Of a DNA stretch of 64,000 nucleotides, positions 24,170 through 38,228 are shown piece by piece. Source of the stretch: Chrysoperla carnea (Eukaryota; Arthropoda; Insecta; Neuroptera; Chrysopidae); the NCBI RefSeq assembly GCF_905475395.1, contig NC_058337.1, positions 66,298,368 to 66,362,367 of the forward strand. The letters run 5' to 3'. The notes under the pieces are model-generated. The model did no database searches and was not told the DNA's origin. It worked only from the letters and a program-made list of their open reading frames with translations. The translations under genes and the position numbers were made by a program. Numbering within the stretch: the stretch's first letter is position 1; each line of letters starts with the position of its first letter.

Positions 24170-24370
24170 CAGTGACATAGTGTGGTGTAACTGCTTTGTT
24201 AAGTTTTGGGGTCTACAGTGTCAAAGAATCGATTTTATCTTTCTATTAAAATAAGAAAAAAGGAAATACCATCCATTTTCAAGCTGGGAGCAATTAAAAA
24301 TTTTCCGGGCCCATAACTTCAGTAGTACAGCTCTCTCAATACCGTCTGAGCTCAGTGTTGCCGAACTACT
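24170..24370. mobile_element. Family F fragment, copy 2
   Basis: Shares the order TCTACAGTGT, TTTTATCTT.TATTAAAATAA, GGAAAT, a GCAATTA..TTTTCCGGGCCCATAACTT block and an AGCTCTCTCAATACC-like end with the right half of the element at 21814-22255. No mirror arm is seen. Assigned by visual alignment. Confidence 0.45.
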
Positions 24371-27300
24371 AATAAATTCGCCTGGAAAAATTTTAAGTTA
24401 AGTAAATAATTCTAGAAAATATATACTAGTTCTATTGTGCTTGAAATTTCTAATTTAGCGCCTAAACAAGTTTCCAGTTCAAGCGTTCATATATAATTAA
24501 CTTTGAGGAACTTTTGTTTAATATTACTAAACTCGTTTCAAATGGACGATAAATTTTACGTACAATCAGAATTGTATACGATAAAAAATGATAAGTACTC
24601 TTTATTTGCATGTCTTGATCGGATTCGATTACATATTTTCCATTACATGCATTTGAAACGAACCCCAGGTTTTTGAGGAATTAAACCTAATTTATCACCA
24701 ATTATAGTTTATGAAATCCTCAGAAAAACAAAGCTAAATATTTGTATAAGCCACCCATATATTTTTTTATTAATTTTGACAATCTTTTTAGCATACAACG
24801 GCATTGAGGGCACAGAAACTCTGTAATCATCAAAGTATTCGAAAAAAAAGCTGAACAAAAGGCGTTCAAACTTTTTCATATTTATTAGGAAATTGATGGA
24901 CTGAACAATCTGTGAAACACCTCTTTTTTCCTTTTCTTGGAATCAAAATATAGCTTATTTATTCGTTCAAGAGTTTTTAAGAAAAATTCGGTTTGTTAGA
25001 TTCGTAGCGCAAGAGTGAATGAAATGATTTAAATGTGATAAATTTTGTATTTGATAGTTAGTACTTGTAACTCCCTAATACTGCAGCCACTTAAAGTTAT
25101 AATATAATTTTTTTTTTAAAGATAATCATCATCAGAAATGTTAAATTAAAAAATTTTCAATATAATTATTTCTCGAATAATGCGCTCACAAGCGTTTTAA
25201 TCACACATTATATATCATCATTTTTTTTTTGTTATTTTTAAGATCTGCTCTAAAATATTCGTAATAAACAATTTACTTTTGATATATTTTTCGTATGTTA
25301 AATATTTTTACAAGAAAAATCATTTGTCGAAGGTTTTAATAATAAGTACATTTGTTAAAGACTGCTTATATAAATTAGATTGCTCAATTGCTGAAATGTC
25401 GTTGTATGTAATAAATTGATCCATAATTTTTAGTTATGAAATCATAATAATATTGGCGCGTCATTTATTTATCATTTTCCTCAAAAAATGGGCTAATATT
25501 AAATAAAAAAAATGTGTGCCTATTATAAAAAAAAAAACATTTTCGTAGTTGTACGATTTTAATTTTTTCACACACGATTTAATCGATAATCTTAAAAATT
25601 TATGTAAATAAGAAAAGCTACAATTCTTTAATATTACAATTATTTTTTGTTTTGTGTTTCTAAAAATATTCGCTGTTCAAATGTTAACGGTTGATTAATG
25701 CATCGGCCGCCATCTTAAGAGGTTTTAATTTAAATTTTATTTATAATCAACGCACATAAAGAAGTTTTCGTCTCCTTAATTTTAATTTGTGGTATAACAT
25801 TAAAGTGTTACTTATTTGCTCCTACTCGTAGTTTTAAAATTACATTCCGATTAAAATTTTCATAGCTTTTCTAAATCATAAACCTCTTTAAAAATAATCG
25901 TATAAAAATTTCGCAATTATTTTTGGTTTAATTTTCTTCTATAAGTTACCATTAAAGATTTTTCCCCGATTAATTTTTTAACAATTTTTCTTCTTAAGTA
26001 AGATTTGTACATTTAAGTTATCAACAGTCAATTTTTCATATTTAATAATCATTTTTTTTAGTTTTAAAAACATTTGTAATTAAAAATTGCTTTGTTAGTT
26101 ATTTTCTTTTCGTTTTAATAATCTCAAATATCATTGTAATTCTTAAATAATTAATTGTAATATGTACTGAGTTGTGCCTAATAGAAAATAAAAATAATTT
26201 AATAAAATCAAATTGGTGAAATTATTTATTAATAAATTAATCATGTAAATTCTTCTGTCGAAGATAAACTCAAACTTTAGTTGATTTTTTTAATTGAGCA
26301 GGATTTTTATTAGTAAGAAGAACTGAATGATAAAATAGTTGCAAAAATTACAAGGGTAAATTGGATTTATCTTACACAACGCAACTGCTTTTAAAACTAT
26401 TTGTTAACCAAAGGTTGCACTAGGTATCCGATGTGCTTGAATGCATTAAGTTGAAGCAACGAGGCAATGCGATTTATTCGGCTTCATTGTTGAGTGAAAA
26501 TCCATAAATAAGAAATGAAAAAATACAAGTTAAATAAAAATCCTAATAATGAAAGCTGTATAGTCGCTATTAAAATTATAATTATATCTTGCTTACAATT
26601 TATCATTTAGTTGAGAGAAGTGGTGATTTTCCTTTGATCAGATTCTTTTTAGAATTATACCCCCGAAGGCAAAAAACGCAATTGAATCAATCGACGTCTG
26701 GTTTAATTAGAAGAAAATTACCTGATCTTATTGATTCCATGATTCCAATAACAGAGTTCGGCTGCGTTCAGATTAAAATAGCAGTCCTATAGTGGCTCCG
26801 TACTTCGTAACAAATAAAACTCCAATTAACAATTACTTAATATTTTATTTATTTTTTTTCATTTTTTAATTTATATATATACAATAAATTTTTTTATACA
26901 ATTATTAGTTAACTTGTAATAACATTTTATTTAAGAAATTTATATATATATTAATAATAATAATAATATTAATTGTTCAATTTGACAAAAATTAAGTGTA
27001 TTTGCATGGAAAAAATGTTTATTATAACTGTAATGTATTTTAATTTTATCTCAAGTAAATTGGTAGTAGTAACATGTGTCCGGAAAAGCTGTCATCCAAA
27101 GCTTAAGACGTCAGAAATTTGGTATATCGTGTCAAATTACTACCAAATTCATTGGGTTTTCAAAATATTTTTTTGAAATAAAGTTTTTGATATTTTTATG
27201 AAAAACATTTTTGCTATTTAATAGCTCACAATCCGTTAGAGATAGAGCAAAACTTTAAATGGCTGACATTTTTTATCGTAAAACGATACAATTTTTAGTA

Positions 27301-29198
27301 AACACAAAGGATTAGATAGAAATTCGTTGCGGTATGTGAGAAGTGTTTCCAGACATATATTCCTAATACCAAAATTTTTATTTCGGTGTACCCTATAACT
27401 CTCTAGATTTTTTATCATTTATTGTGATACACCTGGTACATTTTTTTTAAGTATAACATTTTTTGATTAGATAAATAATTCTTTCCATGCAAATACAGAC
27501 AAGCGTAATATTTTTTTTTTTTTTTAAATTCATCATCGAACATCTTCAGTTTAATTTATTAATTTAAGAATTCCATTATCTTTATTTGATTGTGATTATA
27601 TAATTTTTTATAGTTTGTTGAATTGATAAAAAGAGATGTTGTTTTAAGTTTAGTCAAGTTTGTAATCATTACTTAAACAATAGAAAATTGAATTCTGATT
27701 TTAATTATGTTCATAATTATTTTTAAATTAAGAAGAAAGGGACAAACAAACGTACAGTTCAATTCACCAAAATACTTGGTAGAAGTAATTCTCGGCGGTC
27801 AATTTATTAAAATGTTGCTTCGAAGCAAATTATTATTACACATATGCCATTTACGAGACATTTTCTTTCGTTATAATATACGGAATATTATATTAATACG
27901 GAAGGCTAATTCAAATTTGACAATATGTGTACAAAATTTCCAGCTTATAAAAGTACAAAAGTTTTACACAGGTTCCTTCATCTTTAATTAATTTCAACTA
28001 ACACTTTTTTCTTCGCACTTGTTAGTAAACCAATTTAATTGATATTTGCGCGTCAGATTTAATATTTGTGCGTAGCCAAAAAACGGATAATTAATTTTGT
28101 GTGCGTTAACAGGTAAAAAACTGCATCCGAGATTATTAAGAAATTATATCGGCTAATCGACGAATTATTTAAATATTTTTAGTAATATTTGCTGATCTAG
28201 GATCAAAAATTGTATATTATTAATTTTCTAAGGAAACATCCACAAGATCAATAAGTTACCGTAAAAAATATTTGGCTGGAATTTTTGAACGTGATTTTTG
28301 ATTGAAATTGTCATAAGTTTATAAAAAAAATCTTCTTAAGTAATAATTACAGACTTAAACCCTTATTCTGAATATTTGTGATTTGCTTTCAAGTACGAAA
28401 ATTTTCTGAAAATATTTTTGCAAACAATTCAAGCCTTCTGATCTTGGAAAGCATTTTTAGATCCGATTCATTCATGTACGATTCTATTCTATAAATAAAA
28501 ACATATAAGGTAGCGGCTTGCAATAGATACTCTCTGGGTAGTTAGTGTAAAATAATGACAAAAGATTTATGTCGGAAGAGAGAGATTGATTTATTTGTAA
28601 ATCAATTGAATGAGCATGCCCACAACATTTTATTTTTTAATATTGGATAAGTTTATGTGGTAAAATAAGAAAAGTATTATTTTTTGGAAAAAAATTAATT
28701 TCTACAAAATTAATTTCCTTCCAATAGAAATAAACCTGATATGGATGTCAGGTCTGTAAAAAAAAAGTGAAGATGTACACAGGCACCCCCCGTAATATAA
28801 ATCTATCAAAATAGATATTTTTTTAGTCGCCATGAATCAAGTGTCGACTTTTAGAACCTTCGTTAATCCGCCGCCTGTCTCTTTTATTGGCGCACGCATT
28901 AAATTTTTCTTTTATACTGGGTCCGCAGGTCCCCTGGACACGTGTTTACAATGTCTGTATGGTCTTCTGTATAACTCAGTTTGTTTAACGTTGCAAATCA
29001 CTTATTTGATTTTCATTATTACTTAATTAAACCAAATTAATGCAGATATTTGGGAATATTAAATAAACTTTCCATTTCAAAAGATAGTGATATCAAAATT
29101 TTTGCAATGTCGGAGCTATAGTCCAGAAAAGAGGCTAAATCTCTAGAGGGACGCATTTTAATAAGCATATTTAACTTTTAAAAGGCGCTAAATAGAAA

Positions 29199-29204
29199 TT
29201 TATT
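29199..29204 (-). terminator. Candidate polyadenylation signal, SOCS-box gene
   Basis: The minus strand reads AATAAA about 280 nt past the stop of the ankyrin/SOCS-box gene. It is plausible by position only. Confidence 0.3.
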
Positions 29205-29481
29205 TATCTCTGGGCGCCCGTCACTTTAAACTCCAAACATAATTATTTATATTTGTATTCATTTTGAGATTACATTAAATTTTACAAAATACGATGTGAT
29301 TAACAAAAACAAGTTTCTTTAAAAGTGGAAATCATTTTCAAAAATTGGTGGGCAGGCTCATTTCGGAACATAAAATCCATTTAAACTGAGGTGTGCATGA
29401 CCTCTTTGATTACAACAAATATTATATTGAGATGAAATCGGACCAATATATGAATTGAGCTTGTATTATCTAAAATTCTTT

Positions 29482-32400
29482 TTATAGATCAAAATTTAAC
29501 AAATAATCTTTTAACGAATTTGGTAAATTTAATTTATTTACCAATAAACCGGGTTTACGCCCCATACTTTCATAAATTCGTACCCGACATATTTGTTTTA
29601 ATGAACGCGGCCGTTTATATAATTCACGTATTAAACTTGTCAACACTTCAGTTTGTTTAACTGGCACTTGACTTAATTGTTGCGTATATAACATTTTTAA
29701 ACAATTAAACAACGCATTATGATTCATAGCCATATAAAATAAATAAATTAATTTTGTGAATGTATATTTTGGATCTAATAAAAGATTTTCTTTTTTGGAT
29801 ATTAACATTATATAATAGTACAATATAAAATTCTTTTTCGCCTTAAATATATTCGTTGAATTCTGATGTTGAAAATGTTGTGGATAAATATTTAAACTAA
29901 TATTTGGATTGGCGCCATATTGTATAAATGTTAACGTTAAATCATGGACATAATCTATATCCTTGGAATCTCGAACATTACATATCATATCCATACAGGA
30001 TTTTAAAATGTGTTGTGTATGATTTGTAAATCGAACATTTAAATCCAGACCATGTGTTAACAATAAAATTAATAAATTTTTAATAAATTCAAAATTTAAT
30101 TTCTTTTGTGTATCGCAATTAATTGTGATGTTTTCGGAAACAGTGAACACAAGTACATGTAATGGCGTTAAGTTACATTGGTTGCTACAATTTGGATTTG
30201 CACCATGTTTTAATAGGATTCGAATACAATTTAAGTAACATACTTTCATGCTATGTGTAAAATGATGTAAGGGGTCTTTGTTGATTAGTGGTACGAGGCA
30301 TACCATTATTGGAACAGAACCATCGCGTCCAACCATGTTGGGCTCACCGCCATGTGTTAGGAGCATGTTTAGTAGTTCGTAGCATACATCCCAATCACGG
30401 ACATGTCTTAAAACGCACGCCAATGCTGAGTTTCCTGTTTGGTTTATTGAAGGGCCAGCTCCATTTTGTAATAAATATCGAACCTAGGATAAATGATAGA
30501 AACAAAAATACATGGGTGAAATTTTAATTCACGTTTTTGACAAAGCCCCGCATGACATTTATTTCGAGTTTAATGCCAACCATACCAACTGATAAATACG
30601 CCACTGATGATCATTATAAACCGCAATTCAGCTCAAAAACGGCAATCCCGCGAAAACAGGTAATTAATGAAGATTCTTGCGCTACATTTAACAATGTGAT
30701 GGGATTATATTTGAGCCGAACATCATACAAGCTTTGCTGTATGATACAAAAGGGGACACGTCTATCGCTCCGTTGAGACATTTAGCACCTCGTAAATTAA
30801 TATTTAATATAATTTTTTAAAGAAAAAAATAAATAATTTATACAAGGTATGCTGAATCTCAAGTGTGAGAGATAATTTTGGTTAGTCACAAAAATTTTAG
30901 GTACGCCATTTATCAAGTTTATATTTTTCATTTATCAAAAAATATTCGTGTATAAGTGATAATTTATTTCCAAATATTTGACTTACCAAATGTAATACAT
31001 CCCATTTATTCCATTTTTCATATCCATAACGAGCTTCTTCCAGAGCATATCGTACCACTAAAGCATGGAGTGGTGTATTACCTAAACTATCCGGAGCGTT
31101 AATAAGTTCTTTACATCCATGCTCGAGCAGAATTTTAATTGTAGCCTGAGTGTCCTCCGCTGATTTTCTCGCAATTAATAATACTAAAAATAGGAAAATT
31201 TATATGAATATCTTGGAAAATGATTTGAAGGATGAAGTTTTATTTCGACACGTACCAACGTGTAATAAAGTCATTTGTTGTGTACAAGTTCGTACAGTTG
31301 TTTCAGCACCAGATGCAATAAGAAGTTCTAAAAATTTACTATCATGTAAAACAGCCTGATGTATTGGATAATATTCATCACGTAACATGTTAATTTCATC
31401 TTGCCGATCTGCAACTAATTGCTGAACACATTTCCAAGCAGCTCGCTCACATGCAATATGTAATAATGGTTTTCGTTGTCTAAACGGCATCTAAATTTAG
31501 AAACATATGTAATTATAGGAAACATTTTTAAGATTATTTGGTTAAATTTAAAAGAGAAGTGATAGTAAGATCCTTTCTTTGTCCTATGGCAATTTTTTAT
31601 TTTTGAAAAAGAAAATAACATACTACTGGCTCAAACTTTTCTTAATTTAGAATAGAACCGGGATTATTGTCTGTGTTTTTCATGAGTTAATAACATTCAG
31701 AGTTTTTGACGCATTAACTTTTAAACTTTTTAGCAAGAGCCATATTTGGCCCCAATAAAAACTTTTAAAAGTAAAACATGGGAACGATTAAAAAATATAA
31801 GTGCTATTTTTTAAACTTCCACGTTTGAAAACGAAATTCTATACTTGTTTCGTAAATTGTATTTTTACCTTCGCAAAATATCGCCTAAACTTACTAATTT
31901 TGAAATGCGTGATAATGATCATTTTTTTCTTACAGGAGAGTATTGAAACGATTTTTGAATATGTAGAGCTAGTGAAAATAAACTTTTTTTCGAAATGAAA
32001 ATATAATTAAATATAGGGATCGTTGAAAGTAGCTTGATATTTTATTTCATTTTTACTTTTAGCTAATGACGAATGTTTATCCATCAGAGGTTAGTGTGAA
32101 CCTTAATTTCATGCTATTATTCCAAACTCATTTGTGCGTTTGATACCTTTGATAGTATTTTACACTTTTTTCCTCCATAATGCATACCTACTTGCGGTTA
32201 TAATATACCAAATACAACAGAAATATAAACAAAAATTAGGGATCAAATAAGATTCTTATTGTCATAGAATATTATGTACAATCAGACTTACTGTCACCTC
32301 TCATTTTATGCACATACCCAAGGTTCTTCGCAGCGTTGTTGTAACATTGTTAAAATATTTACTTGATCCCCGTCTAAAGCGTAATAAATGGCAGATTGTA

Positions 32401-33600
32401 ATTTTGTTGATTGTCTTTCAATCATACCTTCTTCGTTAATTGCTGAAAAATATTTTTATTATTAAATGTTAAATAACTGAAAATTTGTTGAATTTGATTA
32501 GAATCATGGTAATTTCAAAAACCAAAATACCGCAGTTTGCTTCCAGTTTGATTTATTAATTAAAAAATTTTTGATTTCGCTTTATATTAACATGAAAAAT
32601 ATTAATAATTATGCTGCGTCAAGTAAAAAAAATTGCAACTTGTTTCTGATTAATACGAGAAACTCGATTTAAAAACCTTGTTGGAAACCTTTTGAACTAC
32701 CAAAGATAATTGATAAGAGCTTTAGATATTCAAAATAAAATTTCATACCCGCTCTAATTAGATAGATTTGTATTTCGACTACAATTACTTCCCTTATTTG
32801 ATGACAGCTCTACCAAATTGTTTTTTAGTGAAAGCTTCACTACATTTGGCACAAGAACCATATATTTTTGTAGAATAATTACGATTATCTAATTCATTCC
32901 AATTTTGGCTACAATAGTAGTCGGAATAGTTTTTATAACACAAAATTAAAAGGTGAATTCGTAATTTTAATTTTTTTTTCATATTAAAGTAGTTCTAGGT
33001 GGATATATTCCTTAATATTATACAATTCTTACAATATTTCCCGCGTTCTTCACAATTTTGACTGTGAGCACCAGGCCAACACATTCGTGCCTCTACATCA
33101 ATTCTAGCTCCATGCTTTAACAATAACTCCACACACTCATCGTGCCTAAAATAGAAAAATTATTCGTAACTTTAATGAAATTTTTTTAAATTGTTTATTT
33201 TACCCTTTTAAGCATGCAATATGTAAAGGCAAACTGCAAGGGCATCGATTTACATCAGCTGTTGTATGCCTGCATAGTAACCATTTCACAAGTTCGACAT
33301 TATTAGCGCCAACACATTTTTGTAACAGATTGTATCCAGATGCATCATGTACCGTTAATATATTCTCATTCTACGATTAAAGAAATTCACAAATTCATAA
33401 ACTTAATAAAAAAATAAATGAAAATCTGATCAAACCTTCGGTATTTGTTGTAATAATCCTTCTAACTTCTGTGTGGTAACTCGAGGATTTGCACGTAATG
33501 CATCGAATACAAATTGTACTCGTTGGCGGGTCGCATCCGAGACACGATGCCCATGTCCATTTCCAACTGATTGAAAAGCATGACTTACAGATCCTCCCAT
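29482..33600 (-). CDS. Ankyrin-repeat and SOCS-box (ASB-type) protein
   Basis: Seven exons: 33600-33436, 33370-33204, 33145-33033, 32442-32318, 31490-31256, 31183-30987, 30483-29482; 2,004 nt, 667 aa, all introns GT-AG. The start gives MGGSVSHAFQSVG. Ankyrin repeats run through most of the protein: LPLHIACLKGHDECVELLLKHG (about 100-122), LLHIACE (about 198), YYPIHQAVLHD, GNTPLHALVV, LTPLHVLVF, and several (L/F)..HGA(N/D)PN loops. The last about 45 residues form a SOCS box: the BC-box SLKQICRVRI matches S/T-L-x3-C-x3-I, and LNLPNSLKDYLL fits the Cul5 box. By family knowledge such proteins bind Elongin B/C and Cullin 5 and present substrates for ubiquitination. The substrate is unknown, and I cannot assign a numbered ASB orthologue. 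No breaks seen. Confidence 0.93.
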
Positions 33601-34004
33601 ATCAATACCCTAAACCCTGACGAAATTGTTTTGAATTTTTCTATTTTATGTGTATCATATTTTGAATTTTATCTGGAAAACACAAAAACCACATAAATAT
33701 TACGAAATTAAATTCTAAATAAATTTTTAATTGTAAACAAATCTTCAAGTGGTGGCGAAAATGTCCACAAAAAATTTTTACAAAATTTATGTTATTGTTA
33801 AAATTTTTTGTAACAATATATAACATTTTTTTATTATAAATATGATTTCAATAATTTTACCTATTCAGCCCAATATTAGGCAATATATTTATGCTTAAAT
33901 ACGACATATAATATAAAAAAATTTTCAATAAATTTCAACTAAATATTCATTAGTTTCAGCTGTAGTAATAAACATTATAACCTTCACTATATCTACGCCA
34001 CTGG

Positions 34005-34029
34005 TGATGACGTCAATTGAACGTCATCA
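34005..34029. promoter_or_regulatory. CRE-like palindrome upstream of SOCS-box gene
   Basis: TGATGACGT and its mirror ACGTCATCA flank a 7-nt CAATTGA centre. TGACGTCA, the full CREB/ATF site, lies at 34008-34015. The palindrome is about 405 bp upstream of the ATG on the minus strand, a reasonable promoter-proximal distance. The tandem array at 38.8-40.3 kb also contains ATGACGTCATC, so a repeat origin is possible. Confidence 0.45.
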
Positions 34030-37000
34030 ATTTATTTATTATGGGTTTGAGGTCAGATCGTTGAACTATAGCAAGAATATCTTGGGATGTTGACTGAAAA
34101 TACAATAAAAAAAGGTACTTTTTATAAAACTTTTGATGCGTTTTCGTAAATGCAACAAAATAAATATTGCATTTAATTACGAAATTAATTTTCACAGATA
34201 ATTCGAGTAAATTAAACTCCCCCTTTCATTACAGATCAAAACATTTAAAATTGAAATTTTGTTTCAATAATTTTATTCTGTTAGATATTTAAGCTAACAT
34301 TTTTTGACAAATTTTAAAATGAATTATTTAAATTTTTTATCATAGTGGTTAAATTATAGGTTATGTTACTTCTTTGAAAAACAAATTGTATATAATTCAT
34401 TTAAAATAACAAAAAGTTTTGTTTTAAAATTTTGGCGTCATTCTTGTAATTATACCTACATTGTGATTACTAAAGTTGTTAGTTTTTACGTTAAAAAATT
34501 TATTTGAAGAATTTACATTCGTGAAAGCGTATTGATGTACCTACCTTTAAAAACAATTTTCGAAATAATTTGAAAAATATGGTTAAAAAACTATTTGCGA
34601 AAAATAATATTTCCTAACAATACTGGGACTTTGTTATAGGTAGTTATACAATTAAGGATTTTATTGGTAGAAAAACAATAAATAGCCTGAAGTATTTCAC
34701 TCATTAACTTGTAAACGCCTGCTCAAAATATACAAAAGTTGAAAATACATCGAAATACATACATACATATATTTTTTTTTTTAAATCATTATGAATTTCT
34801 AAGAAGAATCTAATTATTTCAGCATTCTTTAAAAAAAATATATTTTTGTATTTCACGACTTTCTATCCTGCATGCTAGAACATTTATGAATATTAAAGTT
34901 TTACACTATAATAGCTGTAGGTTTCCGAAAATTTTATAGAATTTCTGAAAATTGATTTATTAAAATAAATGATTAATTAAATGCAATATTGACAGCTTCA
35001 ATTTGTGGAAATTCATAATGATGAATTTTGTCAAAGATAAAAGTAAACTCTGTAAAAGTAATTTATTTTTATCTTTGATAAAAAAGTCTCATATTGAAAT
35101 TGTAAATAGTAATCACCTAATTCCAGCATGCTTTATTTTGTACAATACAAGCAATTAAATTTGCGATAAGTATAGAAGATTGTCTAACAAACTGTAATAT
35201 CTTAGCCATTACTGGCGCCGCGAATAGTTGGGAAGAGTTTTTTTTATAGTACTTTGAGTTTTGACTAAAAAAATAATTAAATTTTGGAAGGAAAATTTAT
35301 AATTAAATATTTAGTTTATATGAACCAAATACAAAAAAAAAAAAAGAAATTACTTTTAATTATTGCCCGACCGCTCTAGGAGATGGGATTGTTTTACGTG
35401 AAGCGCCCTGAAGCCTAAGAAAACAAATAATATATCAAGCAGGCTGTAGCTAGCCTTAACTAGTAGAATACGGACACAAAGTAACTAGAGACGGACAGAA
35501 ATTTTTTTTTTAGGCAGAGTAAATTTCTGAACTAGTGCAATGTTTAAGTAATTTTTGAAAATTATTTTTCGGTATAATACCAATATCACTTGTTTAAGAA
35601 AGCACCAGAATTTTCCAAGTTGGTCGAAATCTGATCATCATATGGTTTCAGTACTTATTTCCTTAAAAATATTGGATTTTAACGCTAAGATGTCAGCGAC
35701 ACGAGTAAAAAAATGTAAACTGTAGGCACCTACCTACTCTTTTATATGTGTATGGTGTATTGGTATGTGCCTATGGTTTATAAGATTGTAAACAAACTTT
35801 TCCGTTAAATATTATGCATCTATGGGCGTTGCAATTATAATTCTTTTTTATATCGCTAGATATCTTTTTTATATCGCTAGATATCTATCGCTAGAGTCTT
35901 TGTTAGTATTAAATCCAATAATATTGTTGTATCATTCTTGTCACTACACATCAACAATACATTTTGAGTAACCTCAATGCTTGATATTTTTTTAAACATT
36001 CGTTTTTTCTTCGACTTACGGGCATGTACGGAGGCCTGATATCAAGTAAATTTTCTGACCACATAAACGATTTTCGTTTTTCTTGATTTAAAGAAAGTAT
36101 ACCTATGCTGCACATATTTCGTTGGATAAGAGAGTTTACGCTACGTTACGAGAGATTGGAGAGATTATAAAGGTGAGATTCATATTTTTGCTTATTTTAA
36201 AAATTATTCAATTTAACAGTATAAAAGCAGTATTTACTTGTTATTATATTTAGTTAATTTATTACTTGCCAAATAAGTAAAACAATTTTTACTGTAATTA
36301 GTTTAAAATAAAAACTTATACTATGCAGGTACTTAAATTATGTAGGAAGTTAAGAACATAACAACGAAAAACTCAAAATTTTGACTAGGGGCTAAATTTG
36401 TTATTCTTTTTCTAATAGTGATTGGTAAACTGTAAGTTAATAAATAAGATATTATCAAAAACGATAAATTTATGTCACAATATTATAGATTCAAATATTT
36501 TCATTTTCTTCGAATATCGAAAATAAATAATAAAATAAGAAATAACTGAATGAATGAAATTGATACAACAATCATTTTTACTGAAACATATAGGCAATCG
36601 TATGAACACATCTGTAAATAATTTACATACATACAAAGGTAAAATGCCTATATAAATAATTAGTTTTTTATGGGGTTCAGCCCATCTTAAAATAATTTTT
36701 AATTACAAAATTTGGACACTTTATTTATTAGATTTAATCAAGATTAGAAAAAAACACCTTTACATATTTTAATCTTGACATTTTATTTATTATAAAACTA
36801 ATAATTAATCTATAAAACGCACTAAATAATTGACATTTATATATCAATTAATTATATTTTACTGAGATATATTTTGAATCGTGTGAAGGGAAAAATTATG
36901 AAAAGAATTTTATCTAGGAAATCCTCATTGTAAATGAATGACCTTTGATTAATTTTTATGATAAATGATAAAATTCACACATAATCAACAAATAATTTTT

Positions 37001-37637
37001 ATTCGCACTTAGTAATAAAGAAGGGAATACAAAACGTAACATGATAACTTAATCATAATACAACGTGTTTTGGAGGGCGTGTAAATCGTGTTTCTGAATA
37101 GTTTTAAACTTGAAGTTTTTATTTTGAATATTAATTGTTTTATTGGTTTAATAAAATTAGTCATAATTCATAAATTTTTAGAAGTGATTGCCCACAGGTC
37201 ACAAAAAAATAATAGTCGCATACTCGTCTAAACATGTAATTAATATAAAAAAATTTGGTCTGGTGAAAAGTCATAATAGCCTCCATACACAGATTCCGTT
37301 TGTGAATTGAGATCGTAGTTTGTGAATAAATTTAAGAATTAATATAATTGCATCGTGAATAACTTTAGCAACTATAGCTACATAAACTGTTACTTTATTA
37401 CCCGTGTAATAATTATGTGAAAATTGTGGCTGGAAGGCTATCGGTCTACCAAAAGATTCAGCCCTACAAAGGGTTTCTGCCACCCGTCTAATTGGTGTTG
37501 CTTAAATTGTATAAGTCTATTATTCTACAATAATGAACACATTTTTCGCAATCAGTGCTTGATAATCAGTAAACTACAAATCTGGAAATATATCTTTAAA
37601 ACCGTAACAAATGGAAGAAAAGTTTAAATACAAAACT
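34030..37637. other. Intergenic, no gene seen
   Basis: AT-rich non-coding sequence. A 21-bp direct duplication containing ATATCGCTAGATATC occurs at about 35844-35886. A hairpin of about 53 bp around AAAGATAAAA/TTTTATCTTT lies at 35031-35083. I see no splice-compatible coding exon. Confidence 0.55.
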
Positions 37638-38228
37638 TGTATACTATGTATATGAAAATTTGTATACCATGTATATGAAATATACCAAGGTATACTAAGT
37701 TTAGTCCCAAGTTTGTAACGCTTAAAAATATTGATACTATGAACAAAATTTTCGTATAGGTGTTCATAAAATAACCTAATTAGTCCATTTCCGGTTGTCT
37801 GTCTGTCTATCGTCTCTGTCTGTCCGTATGTCATCACGATTACTCTAAAACGAAAAGAGATATCAAGCTGCAATTTTTATATCGTGCTCAGCGCGTAAAA
37901 AGTGAGGTAAAGTTCGTAAATGAGCAACATAGGTCAATTGAGTCTTGTAAACCGGTAATTGTAAACCGTTAGAGATAGAACAAAAATTTAACCGTGAAAA
38001 ATGTTCCTTATATAAAACTAAACCACTTTTGTTTGTAACATTTTTTTGTAAACATCACTGTTTACCCGTGAGAGCGCAAATTATGGGCAATTTTTATAGT
38101 ATGTATTATTTGGGAATATCAGTTATATATGTGTGACATGTATGTATGTGTAATGTGACAGTGTAATCAACACAGTCTATATATGGTATTTCAACAATTA
38201 ACTCAGTCAATTGTTTGTTTTCACTTGT
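37638..38228 (-). mobile_element. Repeat family A, copy 3
   Basis: Reads leftwards from TTTTCACTTGT (38228) to ATACCATGTATATGAAA near 37665. It contains TTAGTCCCAAGTTTGTAACG and the CCGGTTGTCTGTCTGTC tract. The terminal TATACNATGTATATGAAA motif is duplicated at its left edge. An inverted reading frame across it is incidental. Confidence 0.88.

Larger units (their letters stand above)
20224..29198. other. Repeat-bearing intergenic region
   Basis: About 9 kb between akirin and the SOCS-box gene without a supportable exon. Listed separately: inverted repeat 20751-20904, foldback 21814-22255, family A copy 23882-24166 and a related fragment 24170-24370. A GC-richer, unassigned patch lies at about 28780-29000. 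The region near 26590-26790 has a 67-codon open frame that I could not relate to any family. Confidence 0.6.

Noticed and set aside
26589-26792. 67-codon frame with protein-like composition (LIRRKLPDLIDSM)
   Set aside because: Short, non-ATG start, no motif, no matching neighbour exon.
30537-30776. 80-codon plus-strand frame with balanced composition inside intron 6 of the SOCS-box gene
   Set aside because: No ATG at its start, no recognisable motif, and antisense to a well-supported gene. A homology search would be needed to revive it.
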